The notes under the pieces: model-generated
What the model saw: the letters and a program-made list of their open reading frames with translations, nothing else
The model's database searches: none
What the model was told of the DNA's origin: nothing
Assembly (NCBI RefSeq): GCF_949987535.1
Contig: NC_080072.1
Coordinates: 56,768,460 to 56,832,459 of the forward strand
Direction of reading: 5' to 3'
DNA: 64,000 nt
Source of the DNA: Balaenoptera acutorostrata
Lineage: Eukaryota > Chordata > Mammalia > Artiodactyla > Balaenopteridae
Shown: positions 23,544 through 35,107 of the stretch, in pieces
Numbering within the stretch: the stretch's first letter is position 1
Layout: every line of letters begins with the position of its first letter
Translations under genes and position numbers: made by a program

Positions 23544-25686
23544 TTTGCTTAACTTACTGTGTTTGGGGTCTCCGTTTCGCAGGCTTCAGTTCGTAGTTCC
23601 GGTTGTTTTTCTTGTCTGCCCCCAGTGGGTAAGGTTGGTTCAGTGGGTTGTGTAGGCTTCCTGGTGGAGCGGACTGGTGCCTGTGTTCTGGTGGATGAGG
23701 CTGGATCTTGTTTTTCTGGTGGGTCGGGCCACATCCAGTGGTGTGTTTTGGGGTGTCTGTGACCTTATTATGATTTTAGGCAGTCTCTCTGCTAATGGGT
23801 GTGGTTGTGTTCCTCTCTTGCTAGTAGTTTGGCACAGAGTGTCCAGCACTGTAGCGTGCTGGTCATTGAGGGGAGCTGGGTGTTAGCATTGAGATGGAGA
23901 TCTCTGGGAGAGCTTTTGCCATTTGATATTACATGGAGCTGGGAGGTCTCTGGTGGACCAATGTCCTGAACTTGGCTCTCCCACCTCAGAGGCACAGGCC
24001 TGACACCTGGCCGGAGCACCAAGACCCTGTCAGCCACATGGCTCAGAAGAAAAGGGAGAAAGGAAAGGAAGGAAGAAAGGAAGGAAGGAAAGAATAAAAT
24101 AAAGTTATTAAAATACAAAATTTAAAAATTATTAAAAATAAAAAAAATTAAAAGGAAGGAAAGAAAGAAGAGAGCAACCAAACCAAAAACCAAATCCATC
24201 AATGATAACAAATGCTAAAAACTACACACACACACACACACAAATGGACAGAGAGAACCCTAGAACAAATGGTAAAAGCAAAGCTATACAGGCAAAATCA
24301 CACAAAGAAGCATACACATACACACAAAAAGAGAAAAAGGAAAAGAATATATATGTATATATAAAAAAATTAAAAAAGGAGAGCAACCAAATCAGTAAAC
24401 AAATCTACCAATGATAATAAACTCTAAATATTAAACTAAGATAAACATAAAACCAGAAACAAATTAGATGCAGAAAGCAAACCCCAAGTCTTCAGTTGCT
24501 CCCAAAGTCCACCGCCTCAATTTTGGGATGATTCATTGTCTATTCAGGTATTCCAGAGATGCAGGGTACATCAAGTTGATTGTGGAGATTTAATCCGCTG
24601 CTCCTGAGGCTGCTGGGAGAAATTTCCCTTTCTCTTCTTTGTTCACACAGCTCCTGGGGTTCAGCTTTGGTTTAGGCCCCACCTCTGCATGTAGGTCGCC
24701 TGAGGGCGTCTGTTCTTTGCTCAGACAGGACAGGGTTAAAGTAGCAGCTGATTAGGGGGCTCTGGGTCACTGAGGCTGAGGGGAGAGAGGGTTACAGAAT
24801 GCAGGGCGAGCCTGCGGTTGCAGAGGCCAGCATGACGTTGCAATAGCCTGAGGCATGCCGTGTGTTCTCCAGGGGAAGTTGTCCCTGGATCCCGGGACCC
24901 TGGCAGTGGAGGGCTGCACAGACTCCCAGGCAGGGGAGGTGTGGAGAGTGACCTGTGCTTGCTCACAGGCTTCTTGGTGGCAGCAGCAGCAGCAGCCTTA
25001 GCATTTCATGCCCGTCTCTGGTGTCCGCCCTGATAGCCGCGGCTCCAGCCCGTCTCTGGAGCTCGTTTAGGCGCTGCTATGAATCCCCTCTCCTCGTGCA
25101 CCCCGAAACAATGGTCTCTTGCCTCTTAGGCAGTTCCAGACTTTTCCCCAGACTCCCTCCCAGCTAGCTGTGGTGCACTAGCCCCCTTCAGGCTGTGTTC
25201 ACGCAGCCAACCCCAGTCCTCTCCCTGGGATCCAACCTCCGAAGTCTGAGCCTCAGCTCCCAGCCCCCACCCGCCCCAGCGGGTGAGTAGACAAGCCTCT
25301 CAAGCTGGTGAGTGCTGGTCGGCACCAATCCTCTGTGCGGGAATCTCTCCACTTTGCCCTCTGCACCCCTGTTGCTCTCCTCCTTGGCTCTGATGCTTCC
25401 CCCCCGCCACTCCCTGTCTCTGCCAGTGAAGGGGCTTCCTAATGTGTGGAAACTTTTCCTCCTTCACAGCTCCCTCCCAGAGGTGCAGGTCCCATCCCTA
25501 TTCTTTTTTCTTTTGCCCTACCCAGGTACGTGGGGAGTTTCTTGCCTTTTGGGAAGTCTGAGGTCTTCTGCCAGCGTCCAGTAAGTGTTCTGTAGGAGTT
25601 GTTCCACATGTAGATGTATTTCTGATGTATTTGTGGGGAGGAAGATGATCTCCATGTCTTACTCCTCCACCATCTTGAAGGTTTCC
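23544..25686 (-). promoter_or_regulatory. L1 copy C 5' UTR
   Basis: The internal promoter region of the L1 is GC-rich at its 5' side (24,600-25,686) and A-rich toward ORF1 (24,040-24,440), with GGAA and (AC)n simple runs at 24,060-24,090 and 24,224-24,243. About 1.5 kb of it matches the 5' UTR of copy F (51,460-52,970), including the phrase for ggctgcgtgaacacagcctg near 25,190. Promoter activity is known of L1 5' UTRs in general. Nothing here shows that this copy is active. Confidence 0.75.
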
Positions 25687-25702
25687 CTATTGTAGTATTT
25701 TT

Positions 25703-25830
25703 ATCCCCAATTTACAAATAAACAAATAACCTGTCTGAGGCCCAGACAGGTTAACTAACATTTCCAAGTTCACACAGTAAGTGGTTAGAGCCAAGATTTG
25801 AATCTGCATATTCTAACCCAGAGTGTAGGC
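25703..25830 (+). mobile_element. MIR relic split by L1 copy C
   Basis: Reads tatccccaatttacaaataa, gcccagacaggttaactaac, tcacacagtaagtggttaga and ccaagatttgaatctgcata, the MIR 3' half in order. The left half would be at about 18,360-18,439. Confidence 0.82.
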
Positions 25831-27105
25831 TGCTTAGGAAAGCCTTTGGGATACTGGCCCCACCCCCCTGAACAAAGTGACTTTGGGTCCTTTAAAAAAG
25901 CCCAGGCCAGGTGTAGAAGGAAGTTTTTTATTTACATTCTTTTAAACTCTTTGAATTTTGAATCACATGAATTTATTATCAACTCAAATATGAATTAAAA
26001 TATTAAAATGAAAAGTTTTACTTAATAAAGTTTTATTTGATATATCCAAAGGGACAACTTTAAGACATTACTGATTTAGGGGGATAGGATTATGGAGGAG
26101 TGTATTGCTTTCTAATTTATAGATTTTTATAATGATTGAATTTTATATAATGAACAAGTTTACTTTGCAATCAATTTTAAAAAACAAAAATGTTAGAAAA
26201 GTATATAGTACATACATGAAGCGGGATAGTATGGGGACAGACAAGTGGAGAGGCTTTACCTATGCCAAGGGACCTGCCATCCAAGGTTTCCTTGAGGGTC
26301 ATCTACAGAAAACTGCCCGAGCCACCAAGAAAGAAGGGGTAAGCAATTTTACACTGCCGCCAGAGTAGTGTACTGAGTACTGTACTGAGTAGTACTCAGT
26401 GCAGTACTAGCCCTATGAGATTGTGCCCTTGGCCTTGATCCCCTTTCTCCTGCTCCTGACCCTGATCAAGACAGAAACAAGGGCCAGTGAACCTGGAGTT
26501 ATGGAGAAAGCAACAAGAAATATTTAGGCCTCTCATTTAAAAAGCTTTAATTTTCAAGGCAGTTTAGAGTCTGGGTTATTCTCTGGGCTAGACTGTTGAT
26601 GCTGAACTGAGACTTTTTGGTGACTAAACTGTACTTTAAGAAATTATCTAAGAGTGACTAGAAAAGCTATGGGATCTGAGTGAGACCTCATTCAAGGGCA
26701 GGGAAAGATCTAGTTCACAGAGCAGTTTAAAGAGTCAGTGGAGAGAAATTAAGCTGTTTTCTGTTATAGATGTCCGATTCAGTCAACATACTCTACACTG
26801 ATTTGAAAAACAGCTTCTGAAGCAGTTAACTGGTTAGCTGGGGTTCCCTCTACAGACAGTAAGTGGTGGGATTTAGCTGGGATAAAAACACAGGTCTTCA
26901 GGTCCCCCACACTTCTGGCCGTAAGCAGTAGCAGGACAGAAGGGGAAATCAAGCTCGGTGGTTGGACACTCACTCTCCTTTTCAAAAGCATTTTGCTCAG
27001 GACACACAGTTTTCACTTTGGAATCAAGTACACTTGATTTTCTCCCCACACCCCATGCCACTGTCATTGTTGCTGTGCCTACAGGAAGGTGTGGCTGCAG
27101 TAACA
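25831..27105. other. Mostly unique intronic sequence
   Basis: This lies in the large intron between GDPD exons C and D. No repeat family was recognised. The 78-codon open frame at 26,132-26,368 has no motif, no acceptor/donor pair and no supporting context. A 17-bp near-palindrome lies at 26,384-26,400. Confidence 0.5.
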
Positions 27106-27107
27106 AA

Positions 27108-27260
27108 ACTCTGGAGTCAGACCTCATTTTGAATCTTGCATCATGTGAAGCTTCAAACTTCAGATCCCCCCATGGGGATACTCCTAGTGGCTAACTCAGA
27201 GGGTTAAATTACATAATGCATGAAAGGCACAGTGTGAGGATTCAATAAATAGCAATTATT
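27108..27260 (-). mobile_element. MIR SINE relic
   Basis: Reverse MIR: tctggagtcagacctcattt near the left, agggttaaattacataatgc, then aggcacagtgtgaggattca and caataaatagcaattatt at the right. It lies 200 bp from GDPD exon C. Confidence 0.8.
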
Positions 27261-27459
27261 AAAACAACGTTAATTTTTCCCTGAAAATCACAGAGGGATC
27301 TGGGTGAGAGAAGGGGGAATGCCATCTCCAATGTCACATAAATCTCTGCTCTTAAGCAGCTTCCCTGGGGACAGCACAGTGGGCAGTGTAGGGGTGGGGT
27401 GGGGGACAGAGACCCCTATTGTACCAGAGTTGGAAGAACAATCTGGACCATCAGCTCAC

Positions 27460-27607
27460 CATGAAGAAGTAAGGGTGATTTATCTCATTCAGGACCTGAA
27501 TGTTGTCTGTGGTCACTGAGTAAATGCTGGAGCACCAGGCCAGTGAGAAAAGCCAAGGTTCATTGACGATGTATAAGTTGATGTTGATGTTAACTGCTTT
27601 ATATTCT
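27460..27607 (-). CDS. GDPD4: GDPD-family exon C, NEPW and TTDN motifs
   Basis: This 148-nt exon lies between an acceptor reading tttttcttcccag and the donor ATG|gtgagc. It starts with one base that completes the Arg codon of exon B, then runs 49 codons to Met and ends in phase 0. The product includes [16 protein letters not shown] and [13 protein letters not shown]. The VNEPWLFSL(A/L)WC and SVT(T/S)DN blocks are hallmarks of the membrane GDPD group (GDPD2, GDPD4, GDPD5), close to the end of the TIM-barrel domain. This is the strongest single piece of evidence for the family. A (CCCT)n polypyrimidine tract on the sense strand starts about 235 bp upstream of the acceptor. Exon D follows 11.7 kb further along the minus strand, beyond a full-length L1 inserted in the same orientation. 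Confidence 0.9.
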
Positions 27608-27840
27608 CTGGGAAGAAAAAGAACCCACAGGAGATTTAGACTTAATCTCACTCTCATCATGTAAAAGGGAAACAGCCACCGTGTTTGTGAAAGGCTGTTG
27701 CTTAAATCACCAGAAGTAGTTGGTAGTAGGACAACTTATATGACATGCAGAATGAGCTCATGTTACAGTGAGATAAAGAACTGGATTTAATACCTTTGCT
27801 CCAGTACCAACAGTAGTATTTTAGTAAACTGGCTTCCTAA

Positions 27841-27965
27841 GGGACAGAGAAGGGAAAGAAGGAGGAGAGGGAGAGAAGGAGGGAGGGAGGGAGGGAAGGA
27901 GGGAGGGAGGGAGGGAGGGAGGGAGGGAGGAAGGAAGGAGAGATGGAGGGAAAGAAAAAAAAAAG
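27841..27965 (+). repeat. (GGGA)n purine tract
   Basis: About 125 bases of GGGA/GGAA/GGAGG units. On the minus strand, which is the sense strand of the GDPD gene, it is a long polypyrimidine CCCT tract starting about 235 bp before the acceptor of exon C. Multiple runs of three G make G-quadruplex formation plausible on the plus strand. Confidence 0.95.
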
Positions 27966-28079
27966 AAAAGCCCTAACTGTAGAATTTGCCTATTTCCATG
28001 GTGTAAATACTCCCACAATTTGCTCCCATAAGCTGAAATGAACCAGCTCCAGTACACTACTGTGTAGCAAATGTACTTA

Positions 28080-28260
28080 CTTCCATCAGAGTACTTACCA
28101 CACTCTACTCTATTTATCTGCTTTCCTATCAGTCTTCTTTACTTGACTGTAAGCAAATTAAAAGCAGAGACTGTGTCTTTACTCAACTCTGTATATCCAG
28201 TACCTAGCATACCTGCCTTCAGAAATAGTTAAAGGAAGGAATGAAGAAATGAACACCAAT
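28080..28260 (+). mobile_element. L2 LINE 3' relic
   Basis: L2-end phrases in order: tacttgactgtaagcaaatt, gcagagactgtgtctttact, tctgtatatccagtacctag and aggaatgaagaaatga. Confidence 0.75.
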
Positions 28261-28474
28261 TTGGTGAATATTTAAATTTCAAATATAAAGAATTTTTATA
28301 AGCACTGAGTAGGGGGAATGGAACACAACACTTCCCAATGTCAGAACTTCAAATGTCAGTAAATATTTGTGCACTATCTACAGAAACAGTAGAAGAACAC
28401 CTAGTCAAGCTGTCATTTTCAGAGATTATATTTCTCAGAAAATACACCACGTAAGTGCCTTCAAAAGACTTTTT

Positions 28475-28625
28475 AAACCCTGAGATGGTATAGCATATTG
28501 AAAACAGCTCTGTACAAGCCTGGGTTTGAATCTCAGCCACATACTAACTTGGCAAGTTCTTAGGCTCAGTGTATAAACTGTAAAATAAAAATAACCATAC
28601 CACCTTTACAGGAGTGCCTGCCATT
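28475..28625 (-). mobile_element. MIR SINE relic
   Basis: Reverse MIR with ggtatagcatattgaaaaca, gcctgggtttgaatctcagc and gtaaaataaaaataaccata in the expected order. Confidence 0.78.
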
Positions 28626-30359
28626 AGTTACCCAATATGTTAGATTGTCTTTAAGACAATTCTACAGATCACCTAAAGATAAATTTTAAAAATAGAAATA
28701 AGGAAATAGTTTTGAAAAAGCTACTTTTTATACCTTTTGAAACCAACACTCAAAAACCAAACACATTTCTATATATTAATAAACATACAGAAATTGAAAT
28801 TTAAAACAATACTATTAGCAATCACTCCAAAGAAAATTAAATAATTAGGTATAAACTTAACAAAACAAGGAAGGATCTGAAAGCTGTAAACTGCATAATA
28901 GTGATGAAAGAATACGTTTAAAACATAGGAGAAATCTTTGAGATCTAAGAGGTAGACCAAGAACTCTTAGACTTGACACTAAAAGCATGATCCATAAAAG
29001 GTAAAATTGACAAGTTAGACCTCATCAAAATTTAAAAATTCTGCTCTGTGGGAGACTCTGTTAAGAGGATGCTACAGACCAGCCATAGTGGGACAAATTA
29101 TTTACAAACAACAATATGCAATAGAGGACTAGTATCTATAATATAGAAAGAACCCTCAAAATTCAATAATAAAAAAAATTCAAGCAATTCAGTTAGAAAG
29201 GATATGAAGAGACATTTCACTGAAGAGGGTATACCATTGGAAAATAAACACATGATAATATGGGCAACATCATTAGCCATCAGAGAATGAAAATTAAAAC
29301 CACAATGAGATGTCACTACACACCTATTGGAATGGCTACAATAATATAGTGACAATGCCAAAAATTGGTAAGGATGTAGAGGCTCTAGGTCATTATACAT
29401 TGCTGGCAGGAACATAAAATTTTCCCAAAAAAAGTTTGGCAGTTTTCATAAAACTAGACAAGTAATTACCATAACCCAGCAACTGCATTCTTAGGTATTT
29501 ATCTCATAAAAACACTTATTTCACAGGAGAGGATTCTTGGAAGATGGCAGAGAAGGAAACACCAGGAATTTCTCTCCCCACCTAGACAACAACTGCACTA
29601 AAAGAATCTGCCTAATATAACTATTTTGTAGCTATGGAATCTATTGAAGGCTTTCAACTTCCAGGGGAGTTCTGGATGGTAAGTTATAGTTAACTTTGGT
29701 TGATTTCATCACTTGGCACAGTAGCAGTTACAGTACACTAGCCCCATGGCAGGCAGCTGTGCCCATGTTCCTGAAGCAGCTTGCACAAACCTTGTAGGAG
29801 CCAAGGTGAGCCAAAAGGATGCTATCCTTCATATATTAGGGATCTGTGCTCTGATCACTGATTGATGCTTCCATTCACAGAGCTGTAGACAGAGTAGGGA
29901 AGCCATGATTTTTGTACCTCCCCCCACTGTTGCAAACCCCTCCCACTCCCACTGAAGTGACTACCAGGGGTTAAAAGGGCCAGCACTCTTTCCTCCCCAC
30001 CTTTTATTTTTCTTTTTTTCCCTTTTTGGGAGTCATACATTAAAGACTAGGACATGCAAAAGCAATTTATATATGGGGAAAATTAGAAAGTGACCATGTA
30101 TGAGCAGGGAAAGGAACACAAGAGATCTGGGAAGAACTCAGGCTGATCCTTGGCACAGAGACAGCCAACAACAACAAATAAACAAATAACAAAAATACAG
30201 CATACCTTGAGGAAGGGAAGAATCTGATTTCCAGAGTTACCAGATTATTAGATTGAAATATACATTTTTCAACAAAAAAAAAAATCACAAGGCATACTAA
30301 GAAACAAGAAAATAGGGTCCATTCAAAGGAAAAAAAATAAATTGATAAAAACTGTTCCC

Positions 30360-31250
30360 AGAGAAGAGTTGTTGGCAGATATGCTAGACAAAGACTTGGA
30401 AACAAATCTCTTAAAGATACTCAAAGAACTAAAGGAAGATGTAGATAAAGTTTAAAAATGTATAAACAAAATTTAAATATTAATAAAGGAACATAAATCC
30501 TAACAAAGAAACCAAAAAGAATTCTAGAACTGAACAGTATAGTAACTGAAATGAAAATTTTGATATTAGGATCCAAAGGCAGATTTGAGTAGGTAGAAGA
30601 AAGAATTGGTGAACTTGAAGATAGGCCAATAGATGTTAACCATTCTGAAGAACAGAAAGAAAAAAAATTGAAGAAAAGTGAACAGCCTAAAATATCTATG
30701 GGACACCATCAAACAGATCAATATATGCATTCTTGGATTCCCAAAAGGAAAAGAGAAAGAGAACAGGACAGAAAGAATATTTGAAGAAATAATGGCTTAA
30801 AACTTCTCAAATTTGATCAAAGACATGAAGGAAAACATCCAAGAAGATCAACAACCTCCAAGTAAAATGAATTCAAAGACGCATTGAGACGCATTATAAA
30901 ATGAATTCAAAGACACACTGAGACGCATTATAATCAGACTTTCAAAAGCCAGAGAGAGAATACTGAAAGCACCAAGAGAGAAGCAACTTGTCTCATACAA
31001 GGGATCCTCAACATCACCAGCAGATTTCTCATCAGAACTTTGGAGGCCAGAAGGCAGTGGACCAACCTATTCAAAGTGTTAAAATACCGTCAATGAAGGA
31101 TCCTATATCCAGAAAAACTGTCATTCAGAAGTGAGAAACAAATTAAGATATTCCCAGAAGAACTAAAGCTGAGGGAGTTCATGGCCACTAGACTCACCTT
31201 GCAAGAAAAACTAAATGGAGTCCTGCAAGGTGAAATGAATGGACACTATT
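30360..31250 (+). pseudogene. L1 copy E ORF1 remnant
   Basis: Coiled-coil and RNA-binding ORF1 text in several frames, including a stretch near 30,740 readable as an isoleucine-rich GIP-like motif and the aaagccagagagagaatact phrase near 30,945. A 34-bp unit is tandemly duplicated at 30,864-30,931, which shifts the frame. The end lies near gaaatgaatggacactatta. No start-to-stop frame exists. Confidence 0.65.
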
Positions 31251-31899
31251 AGACAGTTACTCAGAATTGAATGAAGAAATAAAGATCTCAATAAAAGCAA
31301 ATATATGGGCAATTATAAAAGCTAGTATTATTGTAACAATGGTTTGTAACTGTACTTTTTATTTTCTACATGATTTGAGACTAGTATATCTAAAGAAAAA
31401 AATAATTATTAGCCTAAAAGTTAGTATTATTGTAAATTTGGTTTGTAGCTCCAAAAGTTGTTTTCTATGTAATTTGAGACTCATGCATTTTTTTAAATTA
31501 CTAATTTATGTTTTGGTGCACACAATGTATAAAGATTTAATTTTCTGACATTAACAACCCAGAAAGGTAGGAATAGATCTGTAAAGGAACAGAGTTTTTC
31601 TATATTATTGAAGTTAAGCTGATATAAGTTCAAATAAGAGTGTTAAAGCTTTAGTATAGTAAATGTAATTCCCATGGTAACCACGAATAAAATAGATATA
31701 GAATATACACCCCCAAAAAATGAGAAAAGTATTTAAACATTTCACTATAAAAGATCAACAAAACAACAAAGAAAATTGTAATGCAGAAACCAAAGGGACA
31801 AAAAAGCTATAAGGCACATAGAAAGTAAAGAAAAAAAAAAAAGATGACAGAACAAATATTTACAGAAATGACAGAAGTAACAGTGTGACAAAATCCCTC

Positions 31900-34010
31900 C
31901 TTGTCAGTAATTATTTTAAATGTAATTGGGTCAACCTCTCTAAGTAAAAGACAGAGACTGGCAGAACAGATAAAACATATGTTTCAATTCATGATGTCTA
32001 CAAGAGACTCACTTTATATTCAAAGACACAGATAGATTACAAGGGAAAGGATGGAAAGACAGTCCATGCAGATAGTAACCAACAAGAGCAGGGGTGGCTA
32101 TGCTGATGTTAGACAAAATAGGCTTTATATCAAGGTTATAAGAGACAAAGAAGGACATTATATATTAATAAGAGATTCAATACAGCAAGAAGATACAACA
32201 ATTGTAAACATTTACACACCTAATGACAGACCAGCAAAATTTACAGAGCAAAAACTGACAGAATTGAAGGGAGAAATAGACAGCTGTACAATAATCATTA
32301 GAGATTTCAATATCCCACTCTCAACAATGGATAGAACAACCACACCAAAGGTAAGTAAGGAAATAGAGTACTTAATCAACACAAGGACTAACTATATCTA
32401 ACAGACATATATATAACACTCAGCCCAACACTAACAACATACACATTCTTCTCAAGTGCACACTTTGCAAGATAGACCACATGTTAGGCAACAAATTAAG
32501 ACTTGATAGATTCAACCAGATTGATACCATACAAAGTATCTCCTCCAACAACAACAAGATGAAATTAGAAGTCAATAACAGAAGGAAAACTGGAAAATTC
32601 ACATATTCGTGGAACTTAACACACTTTTAAACTACCAATGGATCAAAAAAGAAATCACAAGGGAAATTACAAAATACTTGGAGACAAATGAGAATAAAAA
32701 CACAACATACCAAAATTATGGCATGCAGCAAAAGTGGTGCTGGGGATAAATTCATAGTTATACATGCTTACATTTAAAAAACAAGGAAGATCTCAAATCA
32801 GCATCCTAACTTTGTAACTTAAGGAACTAGAAAAAGAAGAACAAATTGATCCAACATAGCAAAAGAAAGAAAATAATAAAGATTAGAGCAGATATAAATG
32901 AAATAGAAAACAGAAAACCAATAGAGAAAAATCAATGAACCCAAAGGTTAGTTCTTCAAAAAGATCAACAAAATTGATAAACCTTTATCTAGATGTACTA
33001 TTAATAAAAAGAGAAACTCAAATTACTGAAAGCAGAAATAAAATTTGGGATATTACTACCAATTTTACAGAAATAAAAAGGATTATAAGAGAGTACTATG
33101 AACAGTTGTATCCCAACAAATTGGATAACCTAGCTGAAACAAATTCCTAGAAACACAAAACCTACCTTTCAATCATAAAGAATTAGAAAATGCAAATAGA
33201 CATACAATGAATAAGGAGATTGAATCATTAACCAAAAACCTTCCAACAAAGAAAAGTCCTGGACCCATTGCCTTCACTGTTGAATTCCACAAAATGTTTC
33301 AAGAAGAACTAATACTAACCCATTAGGATAGCTACATCAAGAAAAAAAAAACAAAAACAGAAATCAACAAGGGTGCGGAGGACATAGAGAAATTGGAACC
33401 TCTGTGTACTGTTGGTACAGCTGTTATGGAAAGCAGTGTGACAGTTCCTCAAAATATTAAAAATAGAATTACCATATGATCAGAAAGTCCACTTAATGGA
33501 TATATTGCCAAAACAATTGAAAGAAGGGTCTTGAAGAGATATTTGTACACCCATATTCATAACAGCATTATTCACTATAGCTAGAATGTGGAAGCAACTC
33601 AAGTGTTCATCAACTGATGAATGAATAAGCAAACTGTGGTATATACATGCAATGGAATATTATTTAGCCTTAAAAAAGAAAGAAAGTCTGCAATGGATGG
33701 ATTTAACATGGATGAACCTAGAGGATTTTATGCTAAGTGAAATAAGCCAGTTGCAAAAAGACAAATACTACATGATTCCACTTATATAAGTCAGAATCAG
33801 AGAAAGAAAGCAGAATGGTGGTTGCCAGGGTCTGGGGGTTGGGAAGTTGGTAGGGATGTTATTGTTTAATGAGTATAGAATTTGAGCTTACAAGACGAAA
33901 AGAGTTAGGTAGCTTGATGGCAGAGATGGCTGTACAATGTAATGAATGTATATTAAAATGACTGAACTGTATGTTTACAAATGATTAAAACAGTACATTT
34001 TATATTATGT
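31900..34010 (+). pseudogene. L1 copy E ORF2 remnant lacking RT core
   Basis: The endonuclease part is readable from 32,051 to 32,401: DKEGHYILIRDSIQQEDTTI, then IIIRDFNIPLSTMDRTT, where the catalytic GDFN has become RDFN. After a frameshift, more pre-RT text follows (32,935-33,150: INLYLDVLLIKRETQITE and EYYEQLYPNKLDN). A KSPGP-like start of the RT domain is at about 33,255. The deletion follows, then C-terminal text such as ggtacagctgttatggaaag (33,413). Confidence 0.75.
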
Positions 34011-34794
34011 GTATTTTTACCACAGTTAAAACATTTTTAAAAAATGACTAAAATCTGAACAAACTATAGGCTTTTAGTTTAAAAACCTTATGTTCACATG
34101 AAAACCTGTACACAAATGTTCATAACAGATTTATTTATAATAGCTCATAAACAGAAACAGTCAGATAGCCTTAAGTTGGTGAATGATTAAACGAACTTCA
34201 GTACCTCCACACAATGGAATACTACTCAGCAATGAAAAAGGATAAACTATTGATATATATATAATAACCTGGATAACTCTCAAAGGGAATTATATTGAAT
34301 GAAAAAAAGCCAATCACAACAGGTTATATACTCTATGATACTATCTATATTACATTCTCAAAATGACAAAATAATAAAAGTAGAGAACAGATTAGTGATT
34401 GTGAAGAGCTAGGGTTTGGGGTGAGGGGAAGTGGATGGAAGTAAGGGGAGTGTAGTTATCAAAGGGAAACAAAAAGAATACTTCCAGTGATGAAACTAGT
34501 CTATGTCTTGGTTGTGGCACTGGATATACAACCCTACACATGTGATAAAACTCCACAGAGCTATATATACAAACACACACAAGATGAATATAAGTAAAAC
34601 TGGGGAAATCTGAATAAGATTGGTGGGTTGCATCAATGTCAATATCTTGGTTTTGATATTGTACTAAAGTTTTGCAAGTTTTACCATTGGAGTAAACTGG
34701 GTAAAAGGTATACAGGATCATTTTGTGTTATTTCTTACAGGTTAATATGCAATTATCTCAAAATAAAAAGTTTAATTAAAAAAACACAATTTTA

Positions 34795-35097
34795 GGGCTT
34801 CCCTGGCGGCGCAGTGGTTGAGAATCTGCCTGCTAATGCAGGGGGACACGGGTTCGAGCCCTGGTCTGGGAAGATCCCACATGCCGCAGAGCAACTAAGC
34901 CCGTGAGCCACAACTACTGAGCCTGCGCGTCTGGAGCCTGTGCTCCGCAATAAGAGAGGCCGTGATAGTGAGAGGCCCGCGCACTGTGATGAAGAGTGGC
35001 CCCCGCTCGCCGCAACTAGAGAAAGCCCTCGCACAGAAACGAAGACCCAACACAGCAAAAATAAATTTTAAAAAAAAAACAAAAAAACAAAAAAAAC
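34795..35097 (+). mobile_element. CHR SINE
   Basis: Forward CHR SINE with a gggcttccctggcggcgcag head, box B GGTTCGAGCCC near 34,851 and an A-rich tail. Perfect 10-bp target duplication CACAATTTTA at 34,785-34,794 and 35,098-35,107. It lies at the tail of L1 copy D. Confidence 0.95.
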
Positions 35098-35107
35098 CAC
35101 AATTTTA

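Larger units (their letters stand above)
18440..25686 (-). mobile_element. Full-length L1 (copy C) with perfect target duplication
   Basis: A complete minus-strand L1 of about 7.25 kb. The 3' UTR and end lie at the left (tttaacatctttattggagt). ORF2, ORF1 and a 2.1-kb 5' UTR follow, ending at ccatcttgaaggtttc (25,686). It is flanked by an exact 16-bp duplication CTATTGTAGTATTTTT (18,424-18,439 and 25,687-25,702). The insertion split a MIR whose other half continues at 25,703. It lies in the intron between GDPD exons C and D, in the same orientation as the gene. Its ORFs carry several stops and frameshifts. Confidence 0.97.
29526..34080 (+). mobile_element. Inner L1 (copy E) with internal deletion
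   Basis: A plus-strand L1 starting with gaggattcttggaagatggc (5' end), with ORF1 at about 30,360-31,240, ORF2 from about 31,900, and a 3' end near 34,050. At about 33,320 the text jumps from the N-terminal side of the RT domain to the C-terminal part of ORF2, so roughly 2 kb with the RT core is missing. The diverged target duplication is at 29,508-29,525 and 34,081-34,098. Confidence 0.82.
28730..34780 (+). mobile_element. Old L1 (copy D) split by a second L1
   Basis: Outer plus-strand L1 represented by its ORF2 3' part at 28,730-29,525 and its 3' end at 34,099-34,780. At the join the text breaks after aaacacttatttcaca and resumes after aaaaccttatgttcaca, so these two diverged copies are the target duplication of the inner L1. 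The last part ends in an A-rich tail before the SINE at 34,795. No frame is intact. Confidence 0.8.

Noticed and set aside
26132..26368. A 78-codon open frame in the GDPD intron
   Set aside because: No motif, no splice-site pair and no neighbouring evidence. Too short to support as a gene.
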